Source of the DNA: Actinomadura kijaniata NBRC 14229
Lineage (GTDB): Bacteria > Actinomycetota > Actinomycetes > Streptosporangiales > Streptosporangiaceae
DNA: 64,000 nt
Direction of reading: 5' to 3'
Assembly: GCF_001552175.1 (NCBI RefSeq)
Contig: NZ_BCQR01000045.1
Location: 1 to 64,000 of the forward strand
Part shown: positions 43,633 to 52,432 of the stretch, in pieces
How positions within the stretch are numbered: the stretch's first letter is position 1
How the letters are laid out: every line of letters starts with the position of its first letter
Position numbers and translations under genes: made by a program
Notes under the pieces: generated by a model
Told to the model about the DNA's origin: nothing
The model's input: the letters and a program-made list of their open reading frames with translations, nothing else
Database searches by the model: none

Positions 43633-44844
43633 TCAGGACGCGGCGGTGGCGTGCCAGTCGATGTGGTGGTGGTACATCCAGGCCATCTTCGCCATCGCGT
43701 CGGGGCCGTCGGCCCTGCGGAGGATGACCGGCAGGGCCAGGTCGCGCAGCGTCCGCCCGACGACCCCCTGCTTCTTGGTGTTGTTCATCCGCGCGCCCCA
43801 CTTCACGATCCGTTCGACGCGGGAACGGCGCAGGGCCTCGTAGCGTTCCAGGGCGGCCGGAACGGTGGGCAGGTCGCGCAGGCACCGCACGAGGATCACC
43901 GCGTCCTCGGCCGCCAGCGAGGCGCCCTGGCCGGAGGCGGGCGAGACCGCGTGGGCCGCGTCGCCGATCACCACCATGGAACCGTCGTGCCAGGTCGGGA
44001 CCGTCGGCAGGTCGTACTGGTTGGTCATGCCGATCTCGCCGGCGGTGGCCGCGACGATCCGCGCGCCGGGTGTGCGGTCGGGGGCCAGCCGCGCGGCGAG
44101 ATCGTCCCTGATCTCCCGGCCGGTGAGGCGGCGCAGTTCCTCGCGGGACGGCTCGCGCCGCGCGGGCGGGTTGGCGAACCACCAGATCTGCCCGTCGGGG
44201 GCGATGGTGTAGCCGAAGAAGCAGTCGCGGCCCCAGATCATCACGTAGTCCCCGGGTGCGGCGTCGAGGTCGACGCCGGCCGCGGGGGCGAAGCCGCCGG
44301 TGTTGCCGAGGCCGCTGTAGCGGGGGCGGGGGTTGGCGGCGTCGATGAGGCCGCGGGTGACCGAGTGCACGCCGTCCGCCCCGACCAGGACGGCGCCGTC
44401 GGCGGTGGTGCCGTCGGCGAACCGGGCCCGGACGCCGCCGCCGGGCAGCCTCTCCGCGCCGGTGAGGCGCTTGCCGTGGTGGACCGGGATGCCGCGCTTG
44501 ACCACCAGGTCGTACAGGCCGCCGTACAGGTCGGAGCGGCGCAGGGTGTGGGTGACGGTGCCGTCGTCCAGCACCGGCCCGATCTCCATCGAGCCCAGGT
44601 GCTTGCCGGTGCCGCTCTGGAACCGGATCCGGCCGGTCGGGAAGCCCGCGTCCAGCGCCACGTGGTGGGCGTCCACCGCGCGCAGCGCGTCCAGGCCGTT
44701 GACCGCCACGGTCAGGAACACGCCGTGGTCGAGCCCGGCGCTGTGGTCGTAGGCCTCGAACAGCTCGGGCTCCAGCCCCGCCCGGTGGGCGGCCAGCGCG
44801 GCGACGGTGCCGGCGACCCCGCCGCCGATGATCAGAACGCGCAT
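43633..44844 (-). CDS. FAD-dependent monooxygenase (PHBH/UbiH type)
   Basis: The product is 403 residues. FAD motifs are all present: MRVLIIGGGVAGTVAAL (GxGxxG, 1-17), VLVGADGVHS (DG motif), and VVIGDAAHAVSPASGQGASL (GD motif). The group hydroxylates aromatic or polyketide substrates and includes tetracycline-modifying TetX-like proteins. The ATG at 44844 has GGGAGG upstream. It is divergent from a MarR gene, with a palindromic operator between, so expression is likely drug-induced. Confidence 0.93.
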   Translation of the reverse strand: MRVLIIGGGVAGTVAALAAHRAGLEPELFEAYDHSAGLDHGVFLTVAVNGLDALRAVDAHHVALDAGFPTGRIRFQSGTGKHLGSMEIGPVLDDGTVTHTLRRSDLYGGLYDLVVKRGIPVHHGKRLTGAERLPGGGVRARFADGTTADGAVLVGADGVHSVTRGLIDAANPRPRYSGLGNTGGFAPAAGVDLDAAPGDYVMIWGRDCFFGYTIAPDGQIWWFANPPARREPSREELRRLTGREIRDDLAARLAPDRTPGARIVAATAGEIGMTNQYDLPTVPTWHDGSMVVIGDAAHAVSPASGQGASLAAEDAVILVRCLRDLPTVPAALERYEALRRSRVERIVKWGARMNNTKKQGVVGRTLRDLALPVILRRADGPDAMAKMAWMYHHHIDWHATAAS

Positions 44845-44868
44845 CGGGAAACCTCCCGGTGAAAAGTA

Positions 44869-44888
44869 TTTCGTTCGGACGAACGAAA
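44869..44888. promoter_or_regulatory. perfect palindromic operator (MarR)
   Basis: TTTCGTTCGGACGAACGAAA is a perfect 9-bp inverted repeat with a 2-base centre, 24 bases upstream of the monooxygenase ATG. It is a strong candidate for the divergent MarR protein. Confidence 0.88.
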
Positions 44889-44918
44889 CATATGCGGACC
44901 GCACGCCCCCGTCAAGTG

Positions 44919-44938
44919 TTTCGTTCACCCGAACTAAA
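44919..44938. promoter_or_regulatory. second, imperfect operator copy in the marR promoter
   Basis: TTTCGTTC-ACC-CGAACTAAA repeats the operator motif with one mismatch, just ahead of the marR start at 44955, consistent with autoregulation. The TAAATAGATA stretch may include the -10 element. Confidence 0.75.
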
Positions 44939-44954
44939 TAGATAGGCTGGCCGC

Positions 44955-45434
44955 ATGACCGACCGGGAAGAGCTGATCGCGCGGCTGATGACCGCCGGCC
45001 GGGAGCTGAGCGCCGCCGCGGTGATGTTCCACACCGCGCTGGCCGCCCGCCAGGGCCTGACCGCGACCGAGGAGAAGGCGCTGGACCTGCTGGAACGCTT
45101 CGGCCCGCTGACCGCCCGGCAGCTGGCGGCCCACGCGGGCCTCGCGCCCGCGTCGGTGACCGGGCTGGTCGACCGGCTGGAACGCAAGGGCTTCGCGCGG
45201 CGCACGCCCAACCCGGCCGACAAGCGCAGCGTGCTCGTCGAGGGCGTCCCCGACCGGATGGCCGACCTCGCCCCGCTCTTCGACCACTACGTGGCGTCGC
45301 TGAACGAGCTGGTCACCCGGTACAGCGACACCGAACTGGCCGCGATCGTGGACTTCCTCACCGAGGCCGCCGCCCGCCAGCGCGACGCCACGCGCCTGCT
45401 CCAGAACAGCGCCCCGGACGCCCCGGAACGCTGA
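44955..45434 (+). CDS. MarR-family transcriptional regulator
   Basis: The product is 159 residues. The winged-helix region reads LTATEEKALDLLERFGPLTA, then RQLAAHAGLAPASVTGLVDR (recognition helix), followed by LERKGFARR and NPADKRSVLVE (wing). This is the MarR pattern. The two palindromes in the intergenic region explain control of itself and of the monooxygenase. No clear ribosome binding site precedes the ATG, so a leaderless or short-leader transcript is possible. Confidence 0.93.
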   Translation: MTDREELIARLMTAGRELSAAAVMFHTALAARQGLTATEEKALDLLERFGPLTARQLAAHAGLAPASVTGLVDRLERKGFARRTPNPADKRSVLVEGVPDRMADLAPLFDHYVASLNELVTRYSDTELAAIVDFLTEAAARQRDATRLLQNSAPDAPER

Positions 45435-45444
45435 CGGTCAGCGT
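45428..45444. terminator. 7-bp hairpin at convergent stops
   Basis: ACGCTGA-CGG-TCAGCGT overlaps both stop codons of the convergent marR and DUF899 genes. Small bidirectional terminator candidate. Confidence 0.45.
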
Positions 45445-46211
45445 CCGGCGAACTCGTCGTCGTACTCGTCGGGGTAGGGCAGGCGCTGTCCGGCCCGCAT
45501 GCCGCCGGAGGCGCGGCCCTCGGGCTCCTCCCAGGGCTCCTGGCGGCCGAGCGCGGTCAGGTCCAGGTGGTAGTAGGAGCCGCCGACCGCCTCGGTGCCC
45601 CGCGCGTAGGCCGAGTACGTGTGGTACACCGTGTCGCCGTCGCGCAGGAAGCAGCTCGCGCCGTGCAGCTCCATGGGCTGGTCGGTGAACCAGTCCCGGC
45701 CCGCCGCGGCGAACTCCTCCCGGGTCCGGTAGTTGTACTCGATCGGCGCGGCCGACTCGTCCAGCGTCACGTGGAAGTCGACGTTGAAGTCGCCGCCGAA
45801 CGAGGAGTACCAGGGGAACGGCCAGCCCATCTCCTCCCGGAACGGCTCGATCCTGCCGAACGGGGCGCGGGAGACCACCGCGTAGGTGGTGGCCCGGTCG
45901 CGCAGGTGCCGCAGGAGCCCGACGGAGACCTCGGCGAGCGTGGACGAGCAGCTACGGCAGGCGCGTTCCCACTCCGGATCCCACATGGCGTGGTAGACGT
46001 ACAGCTGCCTGCGGCCCTCGAACAGGTCGAGCAGCGTCGCCCTGCCGCGCGGCCCCTCGAAGACGTACTCCTTGTCGATCCTCACCATGGGGAGGCGGCG
46101 GCGCTCGGCGTTGAGCGCGTCGCGGGCCCGGGTGAACTCCTTCTCCTTGGCGAGGAGCTCCTTGCGCGCCCGGACCCACTCCTCCCGGGAAACGATGTCG
46201 GGCAGGGACAT
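45438..46211 (-). CDS. DUF899 family thioredoxin-like protein
   Basis: The product is 257 residues. The start ATG 46211 has GGAGGT upstream. Family landmarks are REEWVRARKELLAKEKEFTR, RLPMVRIDKEYVFEGPRG and YVYHAMWDPEWERACRSCS; the last corresponds to the thioredoxin-fold strand-loop with a Cys pair in a C-x-x-C arrangement (CRSC). The function of DUF899 is unknown; a redox role is possible. It is divergent from the mycothiol-type enzyme gene. Confidence 0.93.
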   Translation of the reverse strand: MSLPDIVSREEWVRARKELLAKEKEFTRARDALNAERRRLPMVRIDKEYVFEGPRGRATLLDLFEGRRQLYVYHAMWDPEWERACRSCSSTLAEVSVGLLRHLRDRATTYAVVSRAPFGRIEPFREEMGWPFPWYSSFGGDFNVDFHVTLDESAAPIEYNYRTREEFAAAGRDWFTDQPMELHGASCFLRDGDTVYHTYSAYARGTEAVGGSYYHLDLTALGRQEPWEEPEGRASGGMRAGQRLPYPDEYDDEFAGR

Positions 46212-46331
46212 GGGACCTCCAGACGTCGGACCGCTCTCCGGATGGAGACCGGAACGCGCGTCCGAACTCATCGGCACAGTCTGAACAATTCCCCTTGCAC
46301 GGTGTCAGGAGACGGATGACACAGTGGGGGC

Positions 46332-47144
46332 ATGGACCACACCGCTCATTTCCGCCGCGAAGTGGAAGCGTTCGAGGCCGCCGTGCGGCCCCTGGCCGGG
46401 AGGGGGGACGCGCCGCTGGTCCCCTCCTGTCCCGAGTGGACCGTGTCCGACCTGGTCGTCCATCTCGGATGGGTGCACCGGTGGGTCGCCGCGATCGTCC
46501 GGGACCGGCGGGACTCGCCGCCCGAGTTCACCGACACGGCCCTGTTCGGCCTGCCCGAGGACCACGCGCACTGGCCCGACCCCCGCGACACCCCCAACCA
46601 CGGCCCGCTGCTCGCCGAGGTGGTCGACTGGTTCGCCGAGGGCGCGGCGGAGCTGGCGGAGCTGTTCGCGGGCGCCGCCCCCGACGTGCGGGTCTGGACG
46701 TGGTCTCAGGAGCAGAGCGTCGGGTTCTGGCAGCGCATGCAGGCCATCGAGGCGGCCGTGCACCGGTGGGACGCGGAGAACGCCGTCGGCGCCGCCCCTC
46801 CCCTCGACGGCGAGCTGGCGGCCGACATGGTGCCGCAGACGTTCGAGGTCATGGTGCCGGCGCGGCGGGAATGGCGGAAGGCCCCGGCCGGGGAGGGCGA
46901 GACGTACCGGTTCCGGCGGAACGACGGGCCCGAGGCGTGGACGGTGCGCTTCGACGGCGACGACGTGCGCCTCGGCCGGGACGGCTCCGGGGACGGCGAC
47001 CGGAACGGCGGGGACGTGGAGGTCGTCGGGAGCGCGTCGGACCTGGCGCTGTTCCTGTGGGGCCGGGTCCCGGCGGAGCGGATGGAGGTCCGCGGGGACC
47101 CGGCCGCGCTGGAGCGCTACTTCGCGCTGGCGCCGCCCGTGTGA
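46332..47144 (+). CDS. maleylpyruvate-isomerase-family mycothiol-dependent enzyme
   Basis: The product is 270 residues with an N-terminal DinB-like helical bundle and a C-terminal MDMPI domain. CPEWTVSDLVVHLGWVHRW carries the first His and AIEAAVHRWDAE the later Glu and His expected to bind divalent metal. The family transfers mycothiol in detoxification, which fits an actinobacterial host. The specific substrate is unknown. Its 3' end overlaps cydB (convergent) by 28 bases. Confidence 0.9.
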   Translation: MDHTAHFRREVEAFEAAVRPLAGRGDAPLVPSCPEWTVSDLVVHLGWVHRWVAAIVRDRRDSPPEFTDTALFGLPEDHAHWPDPRDTPNHGPLLAEVVDWFAEGAAELAELFAGAAPDVRVWTWSQEQSVGFWQRMQAIEAAVHRWDAENAVGAAPPLDGELAADMVPQTFEVMVPARREWRKAPAGEGETYRFRRNDGPEAWTVRFDGDDVRLGRDGSGDGDRNGGDVEVVGSASDLALFLWGRVPAERMEVRGDPAALERYFALAPPV

Positions 47145-48130
47145 TCACGCTGGAACGTCGCGTACAGCCACCACAGCGACGGCAGCAGCAGCACCGCCCC
47201 CACCGCGAGCGCGGCCAGCGACGCGCCCAGCACCGCGTCGGTGGCCGCCGCGTCGTCGATGTCCACGCCGGGCAGCAGGCGCGGGTACTGGCCGAGGCCC
47301 CACCCCCACAGCAGCCCGGTGACCGCCAGCGCCGCCGTCACCCGCACGGAACGGAACCTGCGCAGCCACAGCAGCACCAGCGAGGCGATCCCCATCCCCA
47401 CCGACAGGATCAGCAGCGGCAGCGCCGACCCGCGCGTCAGCTCCCGGAACAGGTCCGGGGCGTCGAGGGCGAGCACCCACAGGCCCAGCACCGACAGCGC
47501 CCCGACGACCCCGCCGGTGGCCAGCGCGCGGGTGCGGAACCGCGCCACCAGCTCGGGGGACCCGGCGCGTTCGGCGTCGCGGGTCAGGTACACCGCCGCC
47601 AGGTAGGCCGACACGCCGACCGCCAGGGCCCCGCTGACCAGGGACGTCGGGTTCAGCCAGCTGGTGAGCAGGTTCCCGGCGGCGATGCCCGGCGGCACCC
47701 GGCCGGACGCGAGCGCGCCCGCGACCGTCCCCAGGAAGAACGGCGTCACCAGCGACGAGAACGCGAACACCGCCCCGAACAGCCGACGCCGCCACAGCCC
47801 CGTGCTGACCTTCCGGAACGCGAACGCCGACCCCCGCGCGATGATCCCCAGCGCGACCAGGGTCAGCGGGATGTAGAGCGTGGAGGACACGGCGGCGAAC
47901 ACCGACGGCACGCCCGTCCAGGTCAGCACGATCACGAAGATCAGCCAGACGTGGTTGGTCTCCCAGACCGGGCCGATGGAGTGCTCGACCAGGTCGCGCT
48001 GGGGACGGCCGCGTTCGGCGTTCCCGGCGAGCAGGTCCCAGATGCCGCCGCCGAAGTCCGCGCCGCCGAACAGCACGTACGCGGTCAGCCCGATCCACAG
48101 CACCGCCATCGTGACGTCGTGCAGGGCCAC
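47117..48130 (-). CDS. cydB: cytochrome bd oxidase subunit II
   Basis: The product is 337 residues with about nine membrane helices. Landmarks are GLTAYVLFGGADFGGGIWDL, GPVWETNHVWLIFVIVLTW and FFLGTVAGALASG. It pairs with CydA to reduce oxygen to water using quinol. The GTG start follows the cydA stop by three bases. No cydDC-type assembly transporter is in the window. Confidence 0.95.
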   Translation of the reverse strand: MALHDVTMAVLWIGLTAYVLFGGADFGGGIWDLLAGNAERGRPQRDLVEHSIGPVWETNHVWLIFVIVLTWTGVPSVFAAVSSTLYIPLTLVALGIIARGSAFAFRKVSTGLWRRRLFGAVFAFSSLVTPFFLGTVAGALASGRVPPGIAAGNLLTSWLNPTSLVSGALAVGVSAYLAAVYLTRDAERAGSPELVARFRTRALATGGVVGALSVLGLWVLALDAPDLFRELTRGSALPLLILSVGMGIASLVLLWLRRFRSVRVTAALAVTGLLWGWGLGQYPRLLPGVDIDDAAATDAVLGASLAALAVGAVLLLPSLWWLYATFQRDHTGGASAK

Positions 48131-48133
48131 CGG

Positions 48134-49513
48134 TCACACCACCTTGGACTCGGTCACGTCGCTCTCCTGCGGCGCGACGGGAACGGGCTTGTCGCGCACC
48201 ATCCGGCGCAGTACGTACACGGTCGCGACCGTCAGCACCGCATACACGGCGCTGACCAGCACGAACCCCCAGACCAGGCCGGGCGCGGGGTTGACGGCGT
48301 CGCGCGTGCGCAGCACGCCGAACACGATCCACGGCTGCCGCCCGACCTCGGTGACGACCCACCCGGCCTCCAGCGCCAGCACCGCCGCCAGTCCCGACAG
48401 CGCCGACGCCCGCCAGAACCACGGGGTGCGCGGCAGGTCCCTGCGCCGCCACCAGTGCACGGCCAGCCACACCACCAGCCCCAGCAGCGCGAACCCCATC
48501 CCGACCATGACCTGGAACGCCCAGTGCACGACGTTCACCGGCGGCCGGTCGGCGGGCGGCACCTGGTCCAGGCCCTTGACCTCAGCGTTCGGATCGAAGT
48601 GGGCCAGCAGCGACAGGCCGTGGGGGATCTCCAGGGCGTAGCGCATCTCGCCGTCCACCGCGATGCCGCCGATGTGCATCGGGACGCCGCGTCCGGTGCG
48701 GAAGACGCCCTCCATCGCGGCGAGCTTGACCGGCTGGTTGTCGGCGACGAAGTGCGCGGCCCAGTCCCCCACGCCGATCTGCACGGGCGTGATCACGGCG
48801 GCGACGGTGAACGGCAGCAGGAACCCCAGCCGGTGGTAGCGGTCGCGCCGCCCGCGCAGCCACGCCACCGCGTACACGCTCGCGGTCGCGAACCCGGCGA
48901 CCATGAACGCCGCCAGGATCATGTGGACGGTCTGCGGCGGCGTCGCCGGGTTGAACATCGCCGCCCACGGGTCGACGGCGACGACCCTGCCGTCCCGGGT
49001 GGCGAAGCCGGTGGGCACCTGCATCCAGGCGTTGGCGGTCACGACGAAGAAGGCGCTGGCCACGCCCGCCAGCACGATCGGGACCCCGGTCAGCATGTGC
49101 CGGACGGGCGGCAGCCGGTCCCAGGCGTACAGGTAGATCCCCAGAAAGATCGCCTCGATGAAGAACGCGATGCCCTCCATCGCGAACGGCAGCCCGATGA
49201 CCTCCCCGTACGTTCCCATCAGGCCCGGCCACAGCAGCCCCATCTCGAAGGACAGGATCGTCCCCGAGACGGCCCCGACCGCGAACAGCACGCCCATGGC
49301 CCGCGCCCACCGCCGCGCCAGCAGCCGGTAGTGGACGTCGCCGGTGCGGTGCCCGCGCCACTCCGCCAGCAGCGTGATCAGCGGCATGCCGACGCCCAGG
49401 CAGGCCAGCACGATGTGCCAGCCCAGCGACAGCGCCATCTGCATCCGCGCGGCTCCCAGGTCGACGTCGGTGACCTGGGCCGCCAAGACCGCCGTCGCCC
49501 CGTGCGCGTCCAT
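48134..49513 (-). CDS. cydA: cytochrome bd oxidase subunit I
   Basis: The product is 459 residues with about nine membrane helices. Family features: ARMQMALSLGWHIVLACLGV with the heme ligand His33, the GLPFAMEGIAFFIEAIFLGIY helix, the Q-loop region after PVQIGVGDW, and GWVVTEVGRQPWIVFGVLRT. The start ATG 49513 has GGAGGGGG upstream. Bd oxidase supports respiration at low oxygen. The 205-base leader up to the next gene is A/T-rich near 49625-49665 and probably holds the promoter. Confidence 0.96.
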   Translation of the reverse strand: MDAHGATAVLAAQVTDVDLGAARMQMALSLGWHIVLACLGVGMPLITLLAEWRGHRTGDVHYRLLARRWARAMGVLFAVGAVSGTILSFEMGLLWPGLMGTYGEVIGLPFAMEGIAFFIEAIFLGIYLYAWDRLPPVRHMLTGVPIVLAGVASAFFVVTANAWMQVPTGFATRDGRVVAVDPWAAMFNPATPPQTVHMILAAFMVAGFATASVYAVAWLRGRRDRYHRLGFLLPFTVAAVITPVQIGVGDWAAHFVADNQPVKLAAMEGVFRTGRGVPMHIGGIAVDGEMRYALEIPHGLSLLAHFDPNAEVKGLDQVPPADRPPVNVVHWAFQVMVGMGFALLGLVVWLAVHWWRRRDLPRTPWFWRASALSGLAAVLALEAGWVVTEVGRQPWIVFGVLRTRDAVNPAPGLVWGFVLVSAVYAVLTVATVYVLRRMVRDKPVPVAPQESDVTESKVV

Positions 49514-49718
49514 GTGTCCCCCTCCGACGATCCGGCTCCGACGGTCCGGCTCCGATGCTCCGGCCGGAACGGGCGCATACCCCGACGCGGACGACCGCAT
49601 TCCGGCCAGCGGCGGACACCATACGTCACGATTGACAACTCTCAGTAATCAATCCGATGGTACGCGGCGAAGCGGGCCGCCGGTGAGGAGGGTCCGGCGC
49701 GCCGTCGGCGGCGGGTCG

Positions 49719-50813
49719 TCAGGACGGGGCCGACGACTCCTCGCGCCGGGTGTCGCCCGGTGACGCGCCGTAACGCTCCCGGTAGAGCGCGGAGAAGCGG
49801 CCGGCGTGGGGGAAGCCCCAGCGCGTCGCGATCCCCGCGACCGTGCTCCCGTCGTCGGAGACGGCCCGCAACAGCTCGCGGTGCGCGTGCCCCATCCGCA
49901 CCTCGCGCAGGAACGCCAGCGGCGTGGTGTCGCGGTGGCGCCGCATGCCCTGCTGCAACGCCCGCACCCCGACCCCGGCCGCCGCCGCGATCTCGACCAG
50001 GGTGATGTCGTCCCCGGCGTGCTCCTCGATGAACTCCACCGCCCGCCGCACCACCAGCGGCCCCTGCCCGTGGTCGGCGAACCGCTCGCGCCCGGGCACC
50101 GGGAACGTGTCCACGAACGTCAGCGCCAGCAGGTGGAACATCGCGGTGCGGCTCAGCTCGCTGTCGCGGATCTCGGGGTTGCGCAGGAAGCCGTCGCTCA
50201 CGTGCCGGACCACCGAGCCCCAGTGGCGTTCGCGGGCCGCCGACACCGGCCGCGTCGTCTCCATCCGCAGATCGTCGAGGCCGACGCCGGCGAGCGCGCC
50301 GACCTCCGCCACGACCGCCGCCGGGGACAGCAGCACCGCCCCCAGGGTGCAGGCCTTCCAGCGCACCGCGGCGCGCGAGACCCGGCCGCACAGCATCGAC
50401 TGCCCGGGCCGGATGGCGACCTCCACGTCCCCCGGCCACGGCGACATGCCCATCATCCCGTCGAGGCAGTGCAGCACCGTCAGCAGGGGATAGGGCTCGA
50501 CGACGATCCTCCGGGCCGCCGAGTGCCACAGCAGGCCGACGCCGAACCGGTCCTCCTCGACCATCGTGGAACGGCACTCGAACCCGTCGACCTCCCCGGA
50601 GAAAAGACACGAGTGGTCGGTGTGGACGGATCTCAGATGGTCGTGCACGACCTCGGGGTCCCCGCTGCGGAAGTCGTGCCGACGGACGTCGGGCGTCCCG
50701 CCCGTTGCGCGTGCCACACCACCCACCTGGTGTCCGGGCGGTCCCCGGCTCCGGGAACCGCGCCTCCCGGTCACGAACCGCGACCGTCCCACCACTGTAG
50801 ACACCGAACGCAT
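49719..50813 (-). CDS. AraC-family transcriptional regulator
   Basis: About 364 residues if started at ATG 50813; the start is uncertain since no strong ribosome binding site is seen. The N-terminal region ([20 protein letters not shown]) fits an AraC-binding-like domain. The C-terminal ~110 residues hold the double helix-turn-helix: [38 protein letters not shown] and [20 protein letters not shown]. It lies upstream of cydAB on the same strand, but with a 205-base gap, so a direct link is not shown. Confidence 0.88.
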   Translation of the reverse strand: MRSVSTVVGRSRFVTGRRGSRSRGPPGHQVGGVARATGGTPDVRRHDFRSGDPEVVHDHLRSVHTDHSCLFSGEVDGFECRSTMVEEDRFGVGLLWHSAARRIVVEPYPLLTVLHCLDGMMGMSPWPGDVEVAIRPGQSMLCGRVSRAAVRWKACTLGAVLLSPAAVVAEVGALAGVGLDDLRMETTRPVSAARERHWGSVVRHVSDGFLRNPEIRDSELSRTAMFHLLALTFVDTFPVPGRERFADHGQGPLVVRRAVEFIEEHAGDDITLVEIAAAAGVGVRALQQGMRRHRDTTPLAFLREVRMGHAHRELLRAVSDDGSTVAGIATRWGFPHAGRFSALYRERYGASPGDTRREESSAPS

Positions 50814-50911
50814 CGGCTTGTCCAGGGAGCGCACGCGAATGGCACCTCCGCGTCCGCCGTGCTCTTCTGGAACACGGGTAGCGAACGGCTCGGGCACAGC
50901 GCCTACTCAGA

Positions 50912-50943
50912 GCCTCGCGGGTTGAAAACACAGCCCGCGAGGC
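50912..50943 (+). other. first of two tandem hairpins upstream of rnhA
   Basis: GCCTCGCGGG (50912-50921) and its exact reverse complement (50934-50943) flank a 12-nt A-rich loop. No rightward gene ends just before, so it is not an obvious terminator of a known gene. It may be part of the rnhA leader RNA or a small RNA. Confidence 0.65.
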
Positions 50944-50944
50944 C

Positions 50945-50986
50945 GTCTCCCCACCAGCGCGGGGAGGGGCGCGCCGGTGGGGAGAC
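50945..50986 (+). other. second tandem hairpin upstream of rnhA
   Basis: GTCTCCCCACC (50945-50955) and its exact reverse complement (50976-50986) flank a 20-nt loop that also contains GCGCGGGGAGG. It starts one base after the first hairpin. The two together could fold into a compact leader structure. Confidence 0.65.
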
Positions 50987-51053
50987 CCTCGTCCGTCACG
51001 GTCCCGGCGTTCGGCACACTGGGGTGTCGGTGTCGGGCGAGGCGGGAGAGTCA

Positions 51054-51545
51054 ATGAACGGGTTGTTCGAGGTCGACGAGCCACCGGCGGCGTCGGTCCC
51101 GGCGTCGGTCACGCCGGTCGTCGTGCACACCGACGGCGGGTGCAGCCCCAATCCGGGGCCCGGAGGCTGGGGCGTCGTGCTGCGGTACGGGGAGCACGTC
51201 AGGGAACTGTGCGGCGGGGAATCCGACACCACCAACAACCGGATGGAGCTCATGGCCGCCATCCAGGCGCTGGAGCACCTGACGCGGCCCTCGTTCGTCC
51301 AGGTCCACACCGACTCCACCTACGTGCGGCAGGGCATCACCCAGTGGATGCGCTCCTGGAAGCGCAACGGCTGGCGGACCGCCGACCGCAAGCCCGTCAA
51401 GAACGACGACCTGTGGCGGCGCCTGGACGAGGCGACGCGGCGGCACCGCGTCGAGTGGTTCTGGGTGAAGGGCCACGCCGGGGACCCCGGCAACGAACGC
51501 GCCGACGCCCTGGCCACCGAGGGCCGCCTGAAGCACCGCCCCTGA
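51054..51545 (+). CDS. rnhA: ribonuclease HI
   Basis: The product is 163 residues. The four catalytic carboxylates are present: Asp27 ([11 protein letters not shown]), Glu65 (NRMELMAA), Asp87 (HTDSTYV) and Asp151 (NERADALA), plus the helper His141 ([10 protein letters not shown]). It should cleave the RNA strand of RNA-DNA hybrids. A short N-terminal extension (about 20 residues, [13 protein letters not shown]) precedes the fold. The ATG at 51054 has GGCGGGAG upstream. Confidence 0.96.
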   Translation: MNGLFEVDEPPAASVPASVTPVVVHTDGGCSPNPGPGGWGVVLRYGEHVRELCGGESDTTNNRMELMAAIQALEHLTRPSFVQVHTDSTYVRQGITQWMRSWKRNGWRTADRKPVKNDDLWRRLDEATRRHRVEWFWVKGHAGDPGNERADALATEGRLKHRP

Positions 51546-51574
51546 GCGCGGCGCCTCCGGTCCGGGAAAGCGGG

Positions 51575-51605
51575 TTGACCCTCACGTGACGTGAGGAAAT
51601 ACGTT
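51575..51605 (+). promoter_or_regulatory. MerR-type promoter with operator in the spacer
   Basis: The -35 TTGACC (51575-51580) and -10 TACGTT (51600-51605) are 19 bases apart, the long spacing typical of MerR-controlled promoters. The palindrome CCTCACGT-G-ACGTGAGG (51580-51596) fills the spacer. It precedes the MerR gene at 51621, so autoactivation on ligand binding is likely. Confidence 0.85.
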
Positions 51606-51620
51606 CCAGTCGTGAGGACG

Positions 51621-52388
51621 ATGACGAAGGGCTACTCGGTGGGAACGGTGGCGCGGATGACCGGTGTCACCGTTCGGACCCTGCACCACTACGACGAGAT
51701 CGGGCTGCTGGCGCCCAGCGGGCGCACCGGCACCGGCTACCGCCGGTACGACGACGCCGACCTGGAGCGGTTGCAGCAGATCCTCGGCTACCGGGAGCTC
51801 GGCTTCGGCCTCGACGAGATCAGGACCATCCTCGACGCCCGGGGTGGCGACACCCTGACGCTGTTCCGGCACCAGCACGCGCTGCTGACCGAACGGATCG
51901 CACGGCTCCAGCGGATGGTCACCACACTGGAACACACCATGGAGGCACACCTCATGGGCATCACCCTCACGCCGGAGGAGAGATTCGAGGTCTTCGGCGA
52001 CGACGACCCGTCCCGCCACGCCGAGGAGGCCGAACGGCGCTGGGGCGGCGGCGACGGCTGGGCCGAGTCGCAGCGCCGCGTCTCCTCCTACACCAAGCGG
52101 GACTGGGTGCGCTTCAAGGACGAGGCCGCCGGGCTGACCGGGCGGATGGTCGAGGCCATGCGGTCGGGCGTCGCGCCGGGCGACCCGGCCGCGATGGACC
52201 TGGCCGAGGAGCACCGCCGGCACATCTCGACCTGGTTCTACGACTGCACCTACGAGATCCACCGGGGTCTGGCGGAGCTGTACGTGACCGACGAGCGCTT
52301 CACCGAGACGATCGACCGCGCGGCCGCGGGCCTGTCGGCCTGGCTCCGCGACGCGATCCTGGCGAACGCCGACCGCGCGGGCTCCTGA
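51621..52388 (+). CDS. MerR-family regulator with TipAS-like ligand domain (TipAL type)
   Basis: The product is 255 residues. The DNA-binding part is YSVGTVARMTGVTVRTLHHY and DEIGLL...GYRRYDDADLERLQ (about 5-55), a long dimerisation helix follows (about 78-112), and the C-terminal domain (about 115-250, EERFEVFGDDD, WFYDCTYEIHRGLAELYV) fits TipAS, which binds thiopeptides and other multidrug ligands. The Cys in WFYDCTYE corresponds to the residue that can trap thiostrepton-like compounds. Start ATG 51621 with GAGGAC upstream. The target genes other than itself are unknown. Confidence 0.92.
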   Translation: MTKGYSVGTVARMTGVTVRTLHHYDEIGLLAPSGRTGTGYRRYDDADLERLQQILGYRELGFGLDEIRTILDARGGDTLTLFRHQHALLTERIARLQRMVTTLEHTMEAHLMGITLTPEERFEVFGDDDPSRHAEEAERRWGGGDGWAESQRRVSSYTKRDWVRFKDEAAGLTGRMVEAMRSGVAPGDPAAMDLAEEHRRHISTWFYDCTYEIHRGLAELYVTDERFTETIDRAAAGLSAWLRDAILANADRAGS

Positions 52389-52401
52389 CCCGGCGTTCCG
52401 C

Positions 52402-52432
52402 GCGCGGTCACGGGACGGCGCGGTCACGGGAC
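52402..52432. repeat. tandem duplication at the 3' end of the J-domain gene
   Basis: GCGCGGTCACGGGAC occurs at 52402-52416 and again at 52418-52432. The second copy contains the stop codon region of the gene ending at 52424, so the end of the protein and its flank arose by or suffered duplication. Confidence 0.7.

Noticed and set aside
46295..49648. Open frame of over 1,100 codons on the plus strand
   Set aside because: It runs antisense to cydA and cydB, which have clear family motifs; its own product is His/Gln/Arg-rich noise.
49626..49665. Possible Rex or redox-regulator site upstream of cydA
   Set aside because: TTGTCAATCGTGAC lacks the full TTGTGA-N6-TCACAA symmetry, so no regulator can be named.
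51591..51620. Earlier GTG start for the MerR gene
   Set aside because: It lies inside the palindrome and upstream of the -10 element, so it could not be translated from that promoter.
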